Made by a program: the position numbers and the translations under genes | Origin: Campylobacter showae | GTDB lineage: Bacteria > Campylobacterota > Campylobacteria > Campylobacterales > Campylobacteraceae | DNA length: 64,000 nt | NCBI RefSeq assembly: GCF_900699785.1 | Contig: NZ_LR535679.1 | Location: 1,240,001 to 1,304,000, forward strand | Reading direction: 5' to 3' | Shown: positions 55,578 through 64,000 of the stretch, one piece after another | How positions within the stretch are numbered: position 1 is the stretch's first letter | Layout of the letters: each line of letters starts with the position of its first letter | The notes under the pieces: model-generated | What the model was told of the DNA's origin: nothing | The model's database searches: none | What the model saw: the letters and a program-made list of their open reading frames with translations, nothing else

Positions 55578-55934
55578 ATGACAGCAAATGTATTAAAAAG
55601 AAAACTCGCTCTTAGAATCAAGAGAAAAAGAAGAATCAGAGCCAAAATTTCCGGCACTGCGGTATTGCCTAGAATTTCTATCTTCAAATCAAACAGAACT
55701 CTTTACGTCCAAGCTATCGACGACGTAGCAGCCGTAACTCTAGCGGCGGCAGACGGCAGAAAACTAGGCGTAAAAGCAAACAAAGAAGGCGCCGTAACTT
55801 TGGCTAAAGAATTTGCAAAAACTCTAAAAGCTAAAAAAGTTAAAACGGCATTATTCGACAGAAACGGCTATTTGTATCACGGAGTTGTAGCGGCTTTTGC
55901 AGACGCATTACGTGAAAACGGTATCAAACTATAA
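55578..55934 (+). CDS. rplR: 50S ribosomal protein L18
   Basis: A 118-residue 5S-rRNA-binding protein, with [20 protein letters not shown] and the C-terminal [20 protein letters not shown]. Confidence 0.97.
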   Translation: MTANVLKRKLALRIKRKRRIRAKISGTAVLPRISIFKSNRTLYVQAIDDVAAVTLAAADGRKLGVKANKEGAVTLAKEFAKTLKAKKVKTALFDRNGYLYHGVVAAFADALRENGIKL

Positions 55935-55945
55935 GGAAAATCGCT

Positions 55946-56389
55946 ATGGAAAAATATAACAGAGAAGAATTCGAAGAAGTAATGGTTGATATCGGCCGCG
56001 TTACAAAGGTCGTAAAAGGCGGTCGTAGATTTAGATTTACGGCTCTTGTCGTAGTAGGAAACAGAAATGGCCTAGTGGGCTTTGGCTTCGGTAAAGCAAA
56101 AGAGGTACCGGACGCTATGAGAAAAGCCGTAGACGACGCGTTTAAAAACATCATCGAGGTAAAAAGAAAAGGCTCGACTATACCTCACGACGTAGAGGTT
56201 AAATTTAACGCTAGCCGCGTTTTGCTTCGCCCTGCTAGCGAAGGTACTGGCGTGATCGCGGGCGGTAGCGCTCGTCCTATTCTAGAGCTTGCGGGCATCA
56301 AGGATATCCTAACAAAATCGCTTGGCTCAAACAACTCGGCAAACGTCGTTCGCGCTACTTTAAAAGCGCTAAGCATGCTTAAAGGCTAA
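55946..56389 (+). CDS. rpsE: 30S ribosomal protein S5
   Basis: A 147-residue fidelity protein with the S5 signature [20 protein letters not shown] then [18 protein letters not shown], and the [16 protein letters not shown] tail. Confidence 0.97.
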   Translation: MEKYNREEFEEVMVDIGRVTKVVKGGRRFRFTALVVVGNRNGLVGFGFGKAKEVPDAMRKAVDDAFKNIIEVKRKGSTIPHDVEVKFNASRVLLRPASEGTGVIAGGSARPILELAGIKDILTKSLGSNNSANVVRATLKALSMLKG

Positions 56390-56398
56390 GGAGAAGAT

Positions 56399-56800
56399 AT
56401 GGGACTAGAAAATTTAAAACCTGCCGAGGGCTCGACTAGGCAAACCAAAAGACTAGGTCGCGGTCAAGGTAGCGGTCAAGGTAAAACCGCGGGCAAAGGA
56501 CACAAAGGTCAAAGAGCTAGAAAAGGCTACAACGAGAAAAGAGGCTTCGAGGGCGGTCAGCAACCGCTTCAAAGACGCCTTCCAAAGGTAGGCTTCACTT
56601 CTAAATTTGAGAAACCTTACGTAATCAACGTAGAAAAAATCGTTGCGGTAAAAGAGCTAAGCGAGATCACTATCGCTACTATCGCCACCGTACACAAAAT
56701 TTCAAGCAGCGTCAAGAAAATCAAATTGATCGGAGTGAGCGCGAAAGATTTGGCTTCGAAAATCAAAGACGAGAACGTAACCGTTAGCGGACGTGCGTAA
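56399..56800 (+). CDS. rplO: 50S ribosomal protein L15
   Basis: A 133-residue protein with the basic Gly-rich N-terminus [20 protein letters not shown] and the typical [16 protein letters not shown]. Joined to secY by a TAATG overlap. Confidence 0.97.
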   Translation: MGLENLKPAEGSTRQTKRLGRGQGSGQGKTAGKGHKGQRARKGYNEKRGFEGGQQPLQRRLPKVGFTSKFEKPYVINVEKIVAVKELSEITIATIATVHKISSSVKKIKLIGVSAKDLASKIKDENVTVSGRA

Positions 56801-58062
56801 TGAATAAGACATTGACCAACAAGATTTTAATCACGTTGGCATTTCTATTTGCTTACAGGATACTGGCATATGTGCCGGTTCCTGGCGTAAACGTCAATGT
56901 TATTAAAGAGTTTTTCGATTCGAATTCAGCAAATGCGCTGGGACTATTTAATATGTTCAGTGGTAAGGCTGCAGAGCGCCTTAGTATCATCTCTCTAGGC
57001 ATTATGCCATACATCACGGCATCGATTATTATGGAGCTTTTAGCGGCTACTTTCCCGAATTTGGGCAAGATGAAAAAAGACCGCGACGGCATGCAAAAAT
57101 ATATGCAGATCATCCGCTATGCCACTATCGGTATCACGCTTGTTCAAGCAGTCGGCGTTAGTATGGGGCTTCAGAGCCTTCACGGTAGAGGCGGAGAGGA
57201 CGCGATAATGATAGATATGAATTTATTTATCGCGATTGCGGCAGCTTCGATGTTAACTGGAACTATGCTTTTGATGTGGATAGGCGAGCAGATCACTCAG
57301 CGCGGTATCGGCAACGGTATCAGTCTTATTATCTTCGCGGGTATCGTTAGCGGCATACCTTCAGCTATCGGCGGAACGGTAAATTTGGTAAATACGGGCG
57401 AGATGAACTTCCTTGTAGTTATCGTAATTTTGCTTGTTATCTTGGTCACGGTAGGCATAGTTATCTACGTCGAAATGGGCGAGAGACGCGTGCCGGTGAG
57501 CTATTCGCGTAAGGTAGTGATGGAAAATCAAAATAAACGCATCATGAACTATATACCTATCAAGGTAAATTTAAGCGGCGTTATTCCTCCGATTTTCGCC
57601 AGTGCGATTTTGATGTTCCCAAGCACCATTTTGCAGGCCAGCACAAATCCTTACATCCAAGCTATTCACGATTTTTTAAATCCAAATAGCTATTTTTTCA
57701 ACTTTTTAACGTTCTTGCTGGTCGTATTTTTTGCATATTTTTACGCTTCGATCGCGTTTAACGCAAAAGATATCAGCGAAAATTTAAAAAGACAGGGCGG
57801 ATTTATCCCGGGCATTAGACCGGGCGAGGGTACGGCAGGCTATCTAAACGAGGTAGCATCTAGGCTAACATTTAGCGGCGCGATTTACCTCGGACTTATC
57901 TCGACGCTTCCTTGGGTACTCGTTAAAATTATGGGCGTTCCGTTTTATTTCGGCGGTACGTCGGTGCTGATCGTAGTTTCTGTTGCGCTTGATACGATGC
58001 GAAGGATAGAAGCTCAAATTTATATGAACAAATATCAAACTCTAAGCGCGGTAGGCTTGTAA
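56800..58062 (+). CDS. secY: Protein translocase subunit SecY
   Basis: Channel of the Sec pathway in the inner membrane, 420 residues with ten hydrophobic helices. Signature parts include YRILAYVPVPGVNV, FNMFSGKAAERLSIISLGIM, PYITASIIMELL, and the cytosolic loop RRVPVSYSRKVV. The plug region follows helix 1 normally. Sits between rplO and map as in other Campylobacter. Confidence 0.97.
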   Translation: MNKTLTNKILITLAFLFAYRILAYVPVPGVNVNVIKEFFDSNSANALGLFNMFSGKAAERLSIISLGIMPYITASIIMELLAATFPNLGKMKKDRDGMQKYMQIIRYATIGITLVQAVGVSMGLQSLHGRGGEDAIMIDMNLFIAIAAASMLTGTMLLMWIGEQITQRGIGNGISLIIFAGIVSGIPSAIGGTVNLVNTGEMNFLVVIVILLVILVTVGIVIYVEMGERRVPVSYSRKVVMENQNKRIMNYIPIKVNLSGVIPPIFASAILMFPSTILQASTNPYIQAIHDFLNPNSYFFNFLTFLLVVFFAYFYASIAFNAKDISENLKRQGGFIPGIRPGEGTAGYLNEVASRLTFSGAIYLGLISTLPWVLVKIMGVPFYFGGTSVLIVVSVALDTMRRIEAQIYMNKYQTLSAVGL

Positions 58063-58820
58063 TGGCTATAACCATTATGCAGCCAAACGACATAGAGAAA
58101 ATGCGAGCGGCGAATAAAATCGTCGCTCAAACCCTCGACTACGTAGAAAGCGTGATCAAGCCTGGTATTTCACTGCTCGAAATAGATAAAATTTGCGAGG
58201 ATATGATAAGGTCTGCAGGTGCAAAGCCAGCGTTTAAGGGGCTTTACGGCTTTCCAAACGCCGCTTGCATCAGCGTAAACGAAGTAGTCATCCACGGCAT
58301 CCCAAACGAATACAAACTGCAAGAAGGCGACATTGTAAGCGTCGATATCGGCTCAAATTTGAGCGGATATTTTGGCGACTCGGCTAGGACTTGGGGTGTT
58401 GGTCAAATTTCGCGTGAGGACGAAAAACTGATCGCTTGCGCCAAAGACGCGTTATATTTTGCGATAGACACCGTAAAAGCAGGAATGCACTTTAAAGAGC
58501 TTAGTTTTGAAATCGAGAAATTTATAAGAGCTCGCGGATTCGTTCCATTAACTGGATTTTGCGGTCACGGCATCGGTAGGCGCCCGCACGAAGATCCGCA
58601 AATTTTAAATTATTTAGAAGGCGGCAGTCCAAAATCTGGACCAAAAATTAAAAACGGAATGGTATTTTGCGTGGAGCCGATGATTTGTCAAAAAGACGGC
58701 ACTCCGGTGATCGGTCCCGACAAATGGAAAGTAACCAGCAAAGACGGACTAAGAACCAGCCACTACGAGCACTGCATGGCAGTTGTGAACGGACGTGCGG
58801 AGATTTTAAGCCTAGCGTAA
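58062..58820 (+). CDS. map: Methionine aminopeptidase, type I
   Basis: Removes the starting Met from new proteins. The 252-residue product keeps the dimetal site: Asp in VSVDIGSNLSGYFGDSARTW (two Asp), His in GFCGHGIGRRPHEDP, and two Glu in FCVEPMICQ and near the C-terminus, with substrate His in VVIHGIPNEY. Starts at a TAATG junction with secY. Its stop lies in the left arm of a large hairpin. Confidence 0.96.
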   Translation: MAITIMQPNDIEKMRAANKIVAQTLDYVESVIKPGISLLEIDKICEDMIRSAGAKPAFKGLYGFPNAACISVNEVVIHGIPNEYKLQEGDIVSVDIGSNLSGYFGDSARTWGVGQISREDEKLIACAKDALYFAIDTVKAGMHFKELSFEIEKFIRARGFVPLTGFCGHGIGRRPHEDPQILNYLEGGSPKSGPKIKNGMVFCVEPMICQKDGTPVIGPDKWKVTSKDGLRTSHYEHCMAVVNGRAEILSLA

Positions 58821-58870
58821 AATTTTAAAATTTACAAGTTGTTTGTGCGACTTGTAAATTTTAAAATTTT
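58819..58870 (+). repeat. Perfect 21-bp inverted repeat between map and infA
   Basis: Left arm at 58819-58839 (AAAATTTTAAAATTTACAAGT split across the map stop) and right arm at 58850-58870 are exact complements around a 10-nt loop. The arms are AT-rich but long. The left arm includes the last two bases of the map stop. No T tract follows; could be a terminator, a processing site or an mRNA stabiliser. Confidence 0.75.
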
Positions 58871-58945
58871 AATTTGTGGTGAGTTAAAATTTTAATTTCA
58901 AACTTCCGTCAAACGGCGAAAGCAAATTTAACAAAAAGGAGTTAA

Positions 58946-59164
58946 GTGGCTAAAGACGACGTCATAGAGATCGACGGCAACGTCATCGAGGCGCTGCCAA
59001 ACGCGACGTTTAAAGTTGAGCTCGACAACAAACACGTGATTTTATGTCACATTGCGGGCAAGATGAGGATGCATTATATTAAGATAATGCCTGGAGACCG
59101 CGTAAAGGTGGAGTTAACGCCTTACAGTCTGGATAAGGGTAGGATAATTTACCGCCATAAGTAA
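58946..59164 (+). CDS. infA: Translation initiation factor IF-1
   Basis: A 72-residue S1/OB-fold factor that occupies the 30S A site. [20 protein letters not shown] then [20 protein letters not shown] are canonical. The start codon is GTG at 58946, after AAAAAGGAGTTAA, a good ribosome site; GTG for infA is less common. Confidence 0.96.
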   Translation: MAKDDVIEIDGNVIEALPNATFKVELDNKHVILCHIAGKMRMHYIKIMPGDRVKVELTPYSLDKGRIIYRHK

Positions 59165-59183
59165 ATTAAAAGCTAAATTTAGA

Positions 59184-59320
59184 TATACTCAGCCCTTTGC
59201 GACAAATTGCTGTATGAAGAATTGTTTTCAAAGCCCACCACTTGTTTTGAAAATAGTTGGTTTAAAATTTCGTTAAACCTGATGCAGCCTAAAAGTGGAA
59301 TAAATTTTTAGGAGACTAGA
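59184..59320 (+). promoter_or_regulatory. Structured leader of the alpha operon (promoter plus three hairpins)
   Basis: TATACT at 59184-59189 may be a -10 box. Three perfect stems follow: TTTTCAAA/TTTGAAAA (59225-59232, 59246-59253), GGTTTAA/TTAAACC (59259-59265, 59273-59279) and CCTAAAA/TTTTAGG (59288-59294, 59306-59312). The third covers the GG of the rpmJ ribosome site (GGAG, 59311-59314). This could be a translational control site for the following rpmJ-rpsM-rpsK-rpsD genes; S4 controls its operon in E. coli. Confidence 0.5.
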
Positions 59321-59434
59321 ATGAAAGTTCGTCCTTCTGTAAAGAAGATGTGTGACAAGTGCAAAATTGTCAAGCGCCAAGGCGTAGTTCGCATAATCTG
59401 CGAAAATCCAAAACATAAACAAAGACAAGGATAA
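59321..59434 (+). CDS. rpmJ: 50S ribosomal protein L36
   Basis: A 37-residue zinc-binding ribosomal protein: [20 protein letters not shown], with ligands Cys11, Cys14, Cys27 and His32. ATG 59321 follows TAGGAGACTAGA, whose GG lies in a hairpin. The stop lies 3 nt before rpsM. Confidence 0.96.
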   Translation: MKVRPSVKKMCDKCKIVKRQGVVRIICENPKHKQRQG

Positions 59435-59437
59435 AGC

Positions 59438-59806
59438 ATGGCACGTATCGCAGGTGTGGATTTACCAAAGAAAAAGAGAATCGAATACGGTTTGACCTAT
59501 ATTTACGGTATCGGTCTTTACAAATCTCGTCAAATTTTAGACGCTACCAAAATTTCTTATGATAAAAGAGTAAACGATCTAACCGAAGACGAAGCTGCGG
59601 CTATCCGCAAAGAGATCCAAGAGCATCACATAGTGGAAGGCGACCTTAGAAAAAGCGTCGCTATGGACATCAAGGCTCTTATGGACTTAGGAAGCTACCG
59701 CGGTCTAAGACACAGAAAAGGTCTTCCGGTGCGCGGTCAAAAGACTAAAACAAACGCTAGAACTAGAAAAGGCAAGCGCAAAACAGTCGGCGCTGCGACT
59801 AAATAA
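59438..59806 (+). CDS. rpsM: 30S ribosomal protein S13
   Basis: A 122-residue 30S head protein, [20 protein letters not shown] at the start and [20 protein letters not shown] near the end. Confidence 0.97.
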   Translation: MARIAGVDLPKKKRIEYGLTYIYGIGLYKSRQILDATKISYDKRVNDLTEDEAAAIRKEIQEHHIVEGDLRKSVAMDIKALMDLGSYRGLRHRKGLPVRGQKTKTNARTRKGKRKTVGAATK

Positions 59807-59815
59807 GGATAAGCG

Positions 59816-60208
59816 ATGGCAAAAAGAAAAGTAGTTAAAAAGAAAATTGTAAGAAAAAGTATTGCTAAAGGTATCGTTTATATAAGCGCGACTTTTAACA
59901 ACACTATGGTAACGGTTACCGATGAGATGGGAAATGCTATCGCTTGGAGCAGTGCTGGCGGACTAGGTTTTAAAGGAAGTAAAAAATCAACTCCTTATGC
60001 GGCCCAACAAGCTGTAGAAGACGCTCTAACAAAAGCAAAAGAGCACGGTATAAAAGAAGTAGGCATCAAAGTACAAGGTCCTGGCAGCGGTAGAGAGACC
60101 GCAGTCAAGAGCGTAGGCGCGGTAGAGGGCATAAAAGTAACATTTTTAAAAGATATAACCCCGCTTCCGCATAATGGTTGCAGACCGCCGAAACGCCGCC
60201 GCGTATAA
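59816..60208 (+). CDS. rpsK: 30S ribosomal protein S11
   Basis: A 130-residue platform protein with [20 protein letters not shown] and the C-terminal [25 protein letters not shown] precedes the ATG. Confidence 0.97.
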   Translation: MAKRKVVKKKIVRKSIAKGIVYISATFNNTMVTVTDEMGNAIAWSSAGGLGFKGSKKSTPYAAQQAVEDALTKAKEHGIKEVGIKVQGPGSGRETAVKSVGAVEGIKVTFLKDITPLPHNGCRPPKRRRV

Positions 60209-60230
60209 TTAGAAATTTAGGAGAATTATT

Positions 60231-60857
60231 ATGGCTAGATATAGAGGACCCGTTGAAAAATTAGAAAGAAGACTCGGCGTTAGTTTGGCGCTAAAGGGCG
60301 AGCGTCGCTTGGCAGGTAAGAGCGCGCTTGATAAAAGACCTTACGCTCCGGGACAACACGGACAAAGAAGAAGCAAGATAAGCGAATACGGCTTGCAGCT
60401 TCGCGAAAAACAAAAAGCTAAATTTATGTACGGCATTAGCGAGAAGCAATTCCGCCGCTTATTCCAAGAGGCCGCTCGCCGCGAGGGAAATACCGGTGCG
60501 CTTTTGGTACAGCTTTTAGAGCAAAGATTAGATAACGTAGTTTACAGAATGGGCTTTGCTACGACTCGCCGCTTTGCTCGTCAGCTAGTTACTCACGGAC
60601 ATATTTTAGTAAACGGTAAGAGAGTAGATATTCCTTCTTATAGAGTCCAAGCGGGCGCTAAAGTAGAGGTTATCGAAAAATCTAAAAACAATCCGCAAAT
60701 CGTTCGCGCGATCGATCTTACGGCGCAAACTGGCATCGTAGCTTGGGTCGACGTCGAAAAAGATAAAAAATTCGGAATTTTCACAAGAACTCCGGAAAGG
60801 GAAGAAGTCGTCATTCCTGTCGAGGAAAGATTCATAGTAGAGCTTTATTCGAAATAA
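60231..60857 (+). CDS. rpsD: 30S ribosomal protein S4
   Basis: A 208-residue 16S-binding assembly starter and candidate regulator of the alpha operon. [20 protein letters not shown] and the S4 domain [20 protein letters not shown] are present. Preceded by TTAGGAGAATTATT. It lacks the zinc ribbon cysteines of the other S4 form. Confidence 0.97.
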   Translation: MARYRGPVEKLERRLGVSLALKGERRLAGKSALDKRPYAPGQHGQRRSKISEYGLQLREKQKAKFMYGISEKQFRRLFQEAARREGNTGALLVQLLEQRLDNVVYRMGFATTRRFARQLVTHGHILVNGKRVDIPSYRVQAGAKVEVIEKSKNNPQIVRAIDLTAQTGIVAWVDVEKDKKFGIFTRTPEREEVVIPVEERFIVELYSK

Positions 60858-60871
60858 TAAGGGGTATAACG

Positions 60872-61885
60872 ATGAGAAAAATTACCACATCAGCTTATAT
60901 GCCTACCGAAATTTCAGTAGAGAGTATAAGCGAGAATGTCGCCAGAATAACCGCGTATCCGTTTGAGACGGGCTATGCGGTCACTTTGGCTCATCCGCTA
61001 AGACGACTTTTATATAGCAGTACGGTTGGATTTGCAGCTACGGGCGTCAAGATAGAGGGCGTATCTCACGAATTTGATTCGATGAGAGGCATGCTCGAGG
61101 ACGTAGCGCAGTTTATTATAAATTTAAAAAACATCCGCTTTAAGCTAAAAAACGAGTCTGAGCGCGAGGTGGTCGAGTATTCGTTTAAAGGTCCAAAAGA
61201 GATAAAAGCCGGCGATCTAAAAAGCGATGTCGTAGATATCGTAAATCCGGACGCCTATCTTGCGACCATAAACGAGGACGCGGAGCTTAAATTTTCCGTA
61301 ATCATCCAAAAAGGTATCGGATACGTCCCAAGCGAAGAGATAAGAGATAATACCGAAGAGGGTTACATAGCCCTTGACGCGTTCTTTACGCCTGTTAAAA
61401 AAGCCGTTTACGAGCTAGTAAACGTTCTAGTCGAGGACAATCCCGACTATGAGAAGATTATTTTCACGGTTACGACGGACGGACAAGTGGGCGCGATCGA
61501 AGCGTTTAAACATGCGATCGAGGCGATGTATCAACAGATGTCGGTGTTTAAAGGCGTTTTAAATATCGACGTTTCGGCAGGTCTAAACTCTCAAACTTCT
61601 GGCAGCGAGCATGCGAAACTACTTCAAAGCGTAGAAGAGTTAAATTTGAGCGCCAGAAGCTTTAACTGCCTTGATAAAGCCGAGATTAGATTTATCGGCG
61701 AGCTTGCTTTGATGGATGAAAACGAGCTAAAAGAGCTTAAAAATTTAGGTAAAAAATCTCTCGAAGAGATTAAAGCCGTTATGCAAGAGATCGGATATCC
61801 GGTCGGCGGCGACCTAGGCGGCGGCAAAGAGCAACTCAAGAAAAAAATCGCCGATCTAAAATCACAAATGAGTGCAAAAGAGTAA
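60872..61885 (+). CDS. rpoA: DNA-directed RNA polymerase alpha subunit
   Basis: A 337-residue subunit. The N-terminal assembly domain (to about 230) has [20 protein letters not shown] and the C-terminal domain (about 255-335) has [20 protein letters not shown] then [19 protein letters not shown] for DNA and activator contacts. Follows rpsD with AAGGGGTATAACG upstream. Confidence 0.97.
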   Translation: MRKITTSAYMPTEISVESISENVARITAYPFETGYAVTLAHPLRRLLYSSTVGFAATGVKIEGVSHEFDSMRGMLEDVAQFIINLKNIRFKLKNESEREVVEYSFKGPKEIKAGDLKSDVVDIVNPDAYLATINEDAELKFSVIIQKGIGYVPSEEIRDNTEEGYIALDAFFTPVKKAVYELVNVLVEDNPDYEKIIFTVTTDGQVGAIEAFKHAIEAMYQQMSVFKGVLNIDVSAGLNSQTSGSEHAKLLQSVEELNLSARSFNCLDKAEIRFIGELALMDENELKELKNLGKKSLEEIKAVMQEIGYPVGGDLGGGKEQLKKKIADLKSQMSAKE

Positions 61886-61896
61886 AAGGAACATAA

Positions 61897-62253
61897 ATGA
61901 GACACGGTCACGGATACAGAAAACTAGGTAGGACGTCGGCTCACCGCTCGGCTCTACTTAAAAACTTAGCTATCGCTATCATCAAAAGCGAAAAGATAGA
62001 GACGACCTTGCCTAAGGCAAAAGAGTTAAGAAGCTATATCGAAAAGCTAATCACTAGAGCGAGAAAAGGCGACAGCAACGCTCACAGAGCGGTTTTTGCT
62101 AGCTTGCAGGATAAAGAAACTACGAACAAGCTAGTAACTGAACTTGCTCCAAAATTCGTAGGCAAGAACGGCGGATATACGCGCATCGTTAAGACTCGCG
62201 TTCGCCGAGGCGATGCTGCCGAGATGGCTTATATAGAGCTAATCAAAGAATAA
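61897..62253 (+). CDS. rplQ: 50S ribosomal protein L17
   Basis: A 118-residue protein, [20 protein letters not shown] at the start and [20 protein letters not shown] at the end. Last gene of the ribosomal block, followed by a strong terminator. Confidence 0.97.
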   Translation: MRHGHGYRKLGRTSAHRSALLKNLAIAIIKSEKIETTLPKAKELRSYIEKLITRARKGDSNAHRAVFASLQDKETTNKLVTELAPKFVGKNGGYTRIVKTRVRRGDAAEMAYIELIKE

Positions 62254-62258
62254 TTTTT

Positions 62259-62280
62259 AGAGAGCTTCGGCTCTCTTTTT
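62259..62280 (+). terminator. Terminator after rplQ
   Basis: AGAGAGC-TTCG-GCTCTCT with an extra-stable TTCG tetraloop, followed by TTTTTC. It lies 5 nt after the rplQ stop; the cleanest intrinsic terminator in the window. Confidence 0.9.
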
Positions 62281-62727
62281 CTTTTTAAATTTATCTGCCT
62301 TCAATTATCTCAAAATCCACTCTAGCTTTTTATCTCAATTAAATTTATTTGCTCGCCTGCTGCATTGTTTGCAATTTTGAATACGGGTGGAAGATGCTAA
62401 AATTTGTAGCGACTTTTATTCTAAATTTTATGCAATTCTACGCATAAATTTGCCTTCTAAAAGATTTTGATCGCATGGCAAGCACAATATGCCGAATTTG
62501 TAGCATCTGAAAGTAATTTGAGAATATACAAAAACCGCGCCTAACTATTTTGAGCTTTATATTGCGCGCTGTATCCTTTTTTTATCGCCGTTTTCGCTCT
62601 CAACTGCTGCTAGCATCTTTTAAATTTGACCCATTTGCATGTAGAATCGCTTAAAACTCCAAATTTATCCAAGTCAAAAATAGCGGCCAAAACGCCAAAC
62701 TCATAGCGTATTTAAAATTTTATCTGC
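62281..62727. other. Non-coding gap between rplQ and the NifU-like gene
   Basis: About 450 nt of AT-rich sequence with no supported gene on either strand. GATGCTA near 62393 and TAGCATC near 62501 are an inverted pair about 100 nt apart, probably chance. Nothing else is seen. Confidence 0.5.
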
Positions 62728-62733
62728 TATAAT
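62728..62733 (+). promoter_or_regulatory. -10 box for the NifU-like gene
   Basis: TATAAT in ATCTGCTATAATATCTC, 25 nt before the ATG at 62759. Confidence 0.6.
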
Positions 62734-62758
62734 ATCTCAAAAATTTAAAAGGTTAAAA

Positions 62759-63028
62759 ATGATCCCATTTACCGATGAAGAGCTTTTAAAGCCCGTAAAA
62801 GCCAGCCTGCAAAAGGTTTTGCCTATGCTTGAAAACGACGGCGGAGGCATGGAGCTATTAGGCATCAAAAATGGCAAAATTTACGTCCGTCTAACCGGCC
62901 ACTGCCACGGTTGCGCAGCTAGCTCGACCACGCTAAAATACGGCATCGAGCGCCAGCTCCGCATGGATATCCACCCCGAGCTAGAGGTCGTAAACATCCC
63001 TATCGGCGAGGAAGTTAAATTTGATTGA
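62759..63028 (+). CDS. NifU-like iron-sulfur scaffold (C-terminal domain only)
   Basis: An 89-residue protein, the NifU C-terminal/Nfu domain that carries Fe-S clusters to target proteins. Cys49-x2-Cys52 in GHCHGCAASSTTLKYGIER is the cluster site, after VLPMLENDGGGMELLGIKNG. AAAAGGTTAAAA precedes ATG. It overlaps the next gene by 8 nt. In C. jejuni its counterpart follows dnaG and leads to murE. Confidence 0.9.
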   Translation: MIPFTDEELLKPVKASLQKVLPMLENDGGGMELLGIKNGKIYVRLTGHCHGCAASSTTLKYGIERQLRMDIHPELEVVNIPIGEEVKFD

Positions 63029-63566
63029 TTATAAAAAGATGGGCCTAAAAGCATTTAATAAGGGCGAATTTAACGCCGCCGCGAGCTATTTTTCACTCGC
63101 CTACGACAAAAAACCGGACAAAAAGCTGCTTTTTCTCATCATGCTTTGCTCGCTTGCCAAGACTCGCCGCGACGAGGCGATGACGCTTTTTGAGATATTT
63201 AAGCTAAAAGATAAGCTCGGCATGAGTCCGGACGAGCTAGAGGAAATTTTGGGCGCGCTTGAGGCAAAATTTAGCGACGATGAGAGCCTTGAGGAGCAAA
63301 ACGCCATCAGCTACGCCGATTTTATGGATGCGGTTAGGCGCGGCGGGTTTAAAAGCACCTTTGAGGACATCATGTTTTCCACGCGCGTGATGATCGACAA
63401 CCGCGACGATTTTCTCGAGTTTTTGCAAAATCTTATCAAAAACGACTTCATCGAAATGGGGCTAAACTACATCGAGACCGCGGCCGTGATGTTTGCCGGC
63501 GACGAACGGCTAAGCGCGCTGGCTCGCGAAATCAACGAAAAGGCCGAAAGTGAAAATTTACGTTAA
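63021..63566 (+). CDS. TPR-like hypothetical protein (Cj1640-like)
   Basis: A 181-residue helical protein; the first 40 residues form a TPR-like pair ([20 protein letters not shown]). TTG 63021 within the NifU-like gene is a likely start; ATG 63039 is the alternative, 6 residues in, and neither has a strong ribosome site. No signal peptide. It is between NifU-like and murE, as in C. jejuni, but the function is unknown. Overlaps murE by 17 nt. Confidence 0.75.
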   Translation: MIDYKKMGLKAFNKGEFNAAASYFSLAYDKKPDKKLLFLIMLCSLAKTRRDEAMTLFEIFKLKDKLGMSPDELEEILGALEAKFSDDESLEEQNAISYADFMDAVRRGGFKSTFEDIMFSTRVMIDNRDDFLEFLQNLIKNDFIEMGLNYIETAAVMFAGDERLSALAREINEKAESENLR

Positions 63567-64000
63567 AGAGGACTTTGTCACCGACAACTCGAACGAATGC
63601 GAAGCGGGTTGCTATTTCGTAAAAACGGCGACGAACGCCAAATTTGAAGCCGATGCCCTGGCAAAGGGCGCAAAAATCATAAATTTGGCCGAGTGTAAGC
63701 GGTTGCTGGGCATCGACGCGAACATCAAGATCATCGGCATTACGGGTACGAACGGCAAGACCACGACCGCGGCGGTTATCTGCGCTACGCTGTTAAATTT
63801 AGGCTACAAATGCGGCCTGTGCGGTACTCGCGGCGCTTTTATAAACAATGAACGCATCGACGACAAGGCGCTAACGACGAGCGAAATTTTACGCACGCTT
63901 AACTACCTAAAGGCCGCTAGCGAACGCGGCTGCGAGTACTTCGTGATGGAGGCTAGCTCGCACGCCATCGCTCAAAAACGCATCGAGAGCCTATCCTTTG
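63550..64000 (+). CDS. murE: UDP-N-acetylmuramoyl-tripeptide synthetase MurE (3' end outside window)
   Basis: Adds the third peptide residue (meso-diaminopimelate in Gram-negatives) to the peptidoglycan precursor in the cytoplasm. The first 150 residues are present. The ATP-binding loop [20 protein letters not shown] lies at about residues 63-82, and [16 protein letters not shown], typical of MurE, is near the right edge. GTG 63550 ([13 protein letters not shown]) overlaps the previous gene's stop. Confidence 0.93.
   Translation, partial: MKIYVKEDFVTDNSNECEAGCYFVKTATNAKFEADALAKGAKIINLAECKRLLGIDANIKIIGITGTNGKTTTAAVICATLLNLGYKCGLCGTRGAFINNERIDDKALTTSEILRTLNYLKAASERGCEYFVMEASSHAIAQKRIESLSF

Noticed and set aside
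62393..62508. GATGCTA/TAGCATC inverted pair as mobile-element ends
   Set aside because: Seven bases about 100 nt apart with no transposase or duplication; probably chance.

Overview
The window is a chromosomal segment from a Campylobacter of the oral, higher-GC group (C. showae/C. rectus/C. curvus-like; placement is an inference). The support is gene content and order matching Campylobacter blocks recalled from C. jejuni: pyrG-recJ; typA facing fliK-flgD-flgE; moaC-DUF493-Cj0254-like; aroC-rnc-rnhA-TPR facing dnaG; and NifU-like-Cj1640-like-murE. Base composition looks moderate (mid-40s % GC by eye), with dense AAATTT-type words. No rRNA, tRNA or insertion sequence was recognised.

Layout. 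1-3476 (minus): a truncated iron alcohol dehydrogenase, then a cytochrome bd oxidase operon (DUF4492 protein, CydA, CydB and a 42-residue CydX-like peptide). 3577-9517 (plus): pyrG; a 50-residue ORF coupled to recJ; and an OprC-like copper TonB receptor. 9716-16405 (minus): a small hypothetical, pcm, a nitrilase-family hydrolase, nrdB, and flgE/flgD/fliK behind a clear sigma-54 promoter. 16524-19089 (plus): typA and two tandem periplasmic HMA (metal-binding) proteins. 19198-28493 (minus): a complete type I-B CRISPR-Cas locus with ten perfect repeats plus one degenerate repeat, then cas1, cas2, cas4, cas3, cas5, cas7, a separate small-subunit gene, cas8b and cas6. 28640-37198: a PatB/MalY-type lyase, a candidate small RNA, moaC, and a run of poorly known genes (coiled-coil protein, DUF4299-like, lipoprotein, Sel1 protein, membrane protein, DUF3137, LemA). 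37828-47625: aroC, rnc, rnhA, a TPR/zinc-ribbon protein, dnaG, a PP-loop tRNA-thiolase-like protein, an unknown winged-helix-like protein, rnhB, a secreted protein and an AAA ATPase. 47925-62280 (plus): the S10, spc and alpha ribosomal clusters with secY, map, infA and rpoA. 62728-64000: NifU-like protein, Cj1640-like protein and the start of murE.

How parts work together. The cas genes form a full adaptation (Cas1, Cas2, Cas4), processing (Cas6) and interference (Cas8b, Cas11-like, Cas7, Cas5, Cas3) set serving the adjoining array, whose leader lies on the cas1 side. FliK, FlgD and FlgE are the hook-length, hook-cap and hook proteins. The ribosomal block carries its own promoter and several strong RNA structures at internal gaps (rpsH/rplF, map/infA, infA/rpmJ).

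The most notable observations are: a near-perfect ParB parS site inside the leader-proximal CRISPR spacer; a two-hairpin candidate sRNA that displays CCTCC and CCCCC loops (29866-29926); an independent cas11b-like ORF; and the unusual interruptions and structures within the spc/alpha operons.
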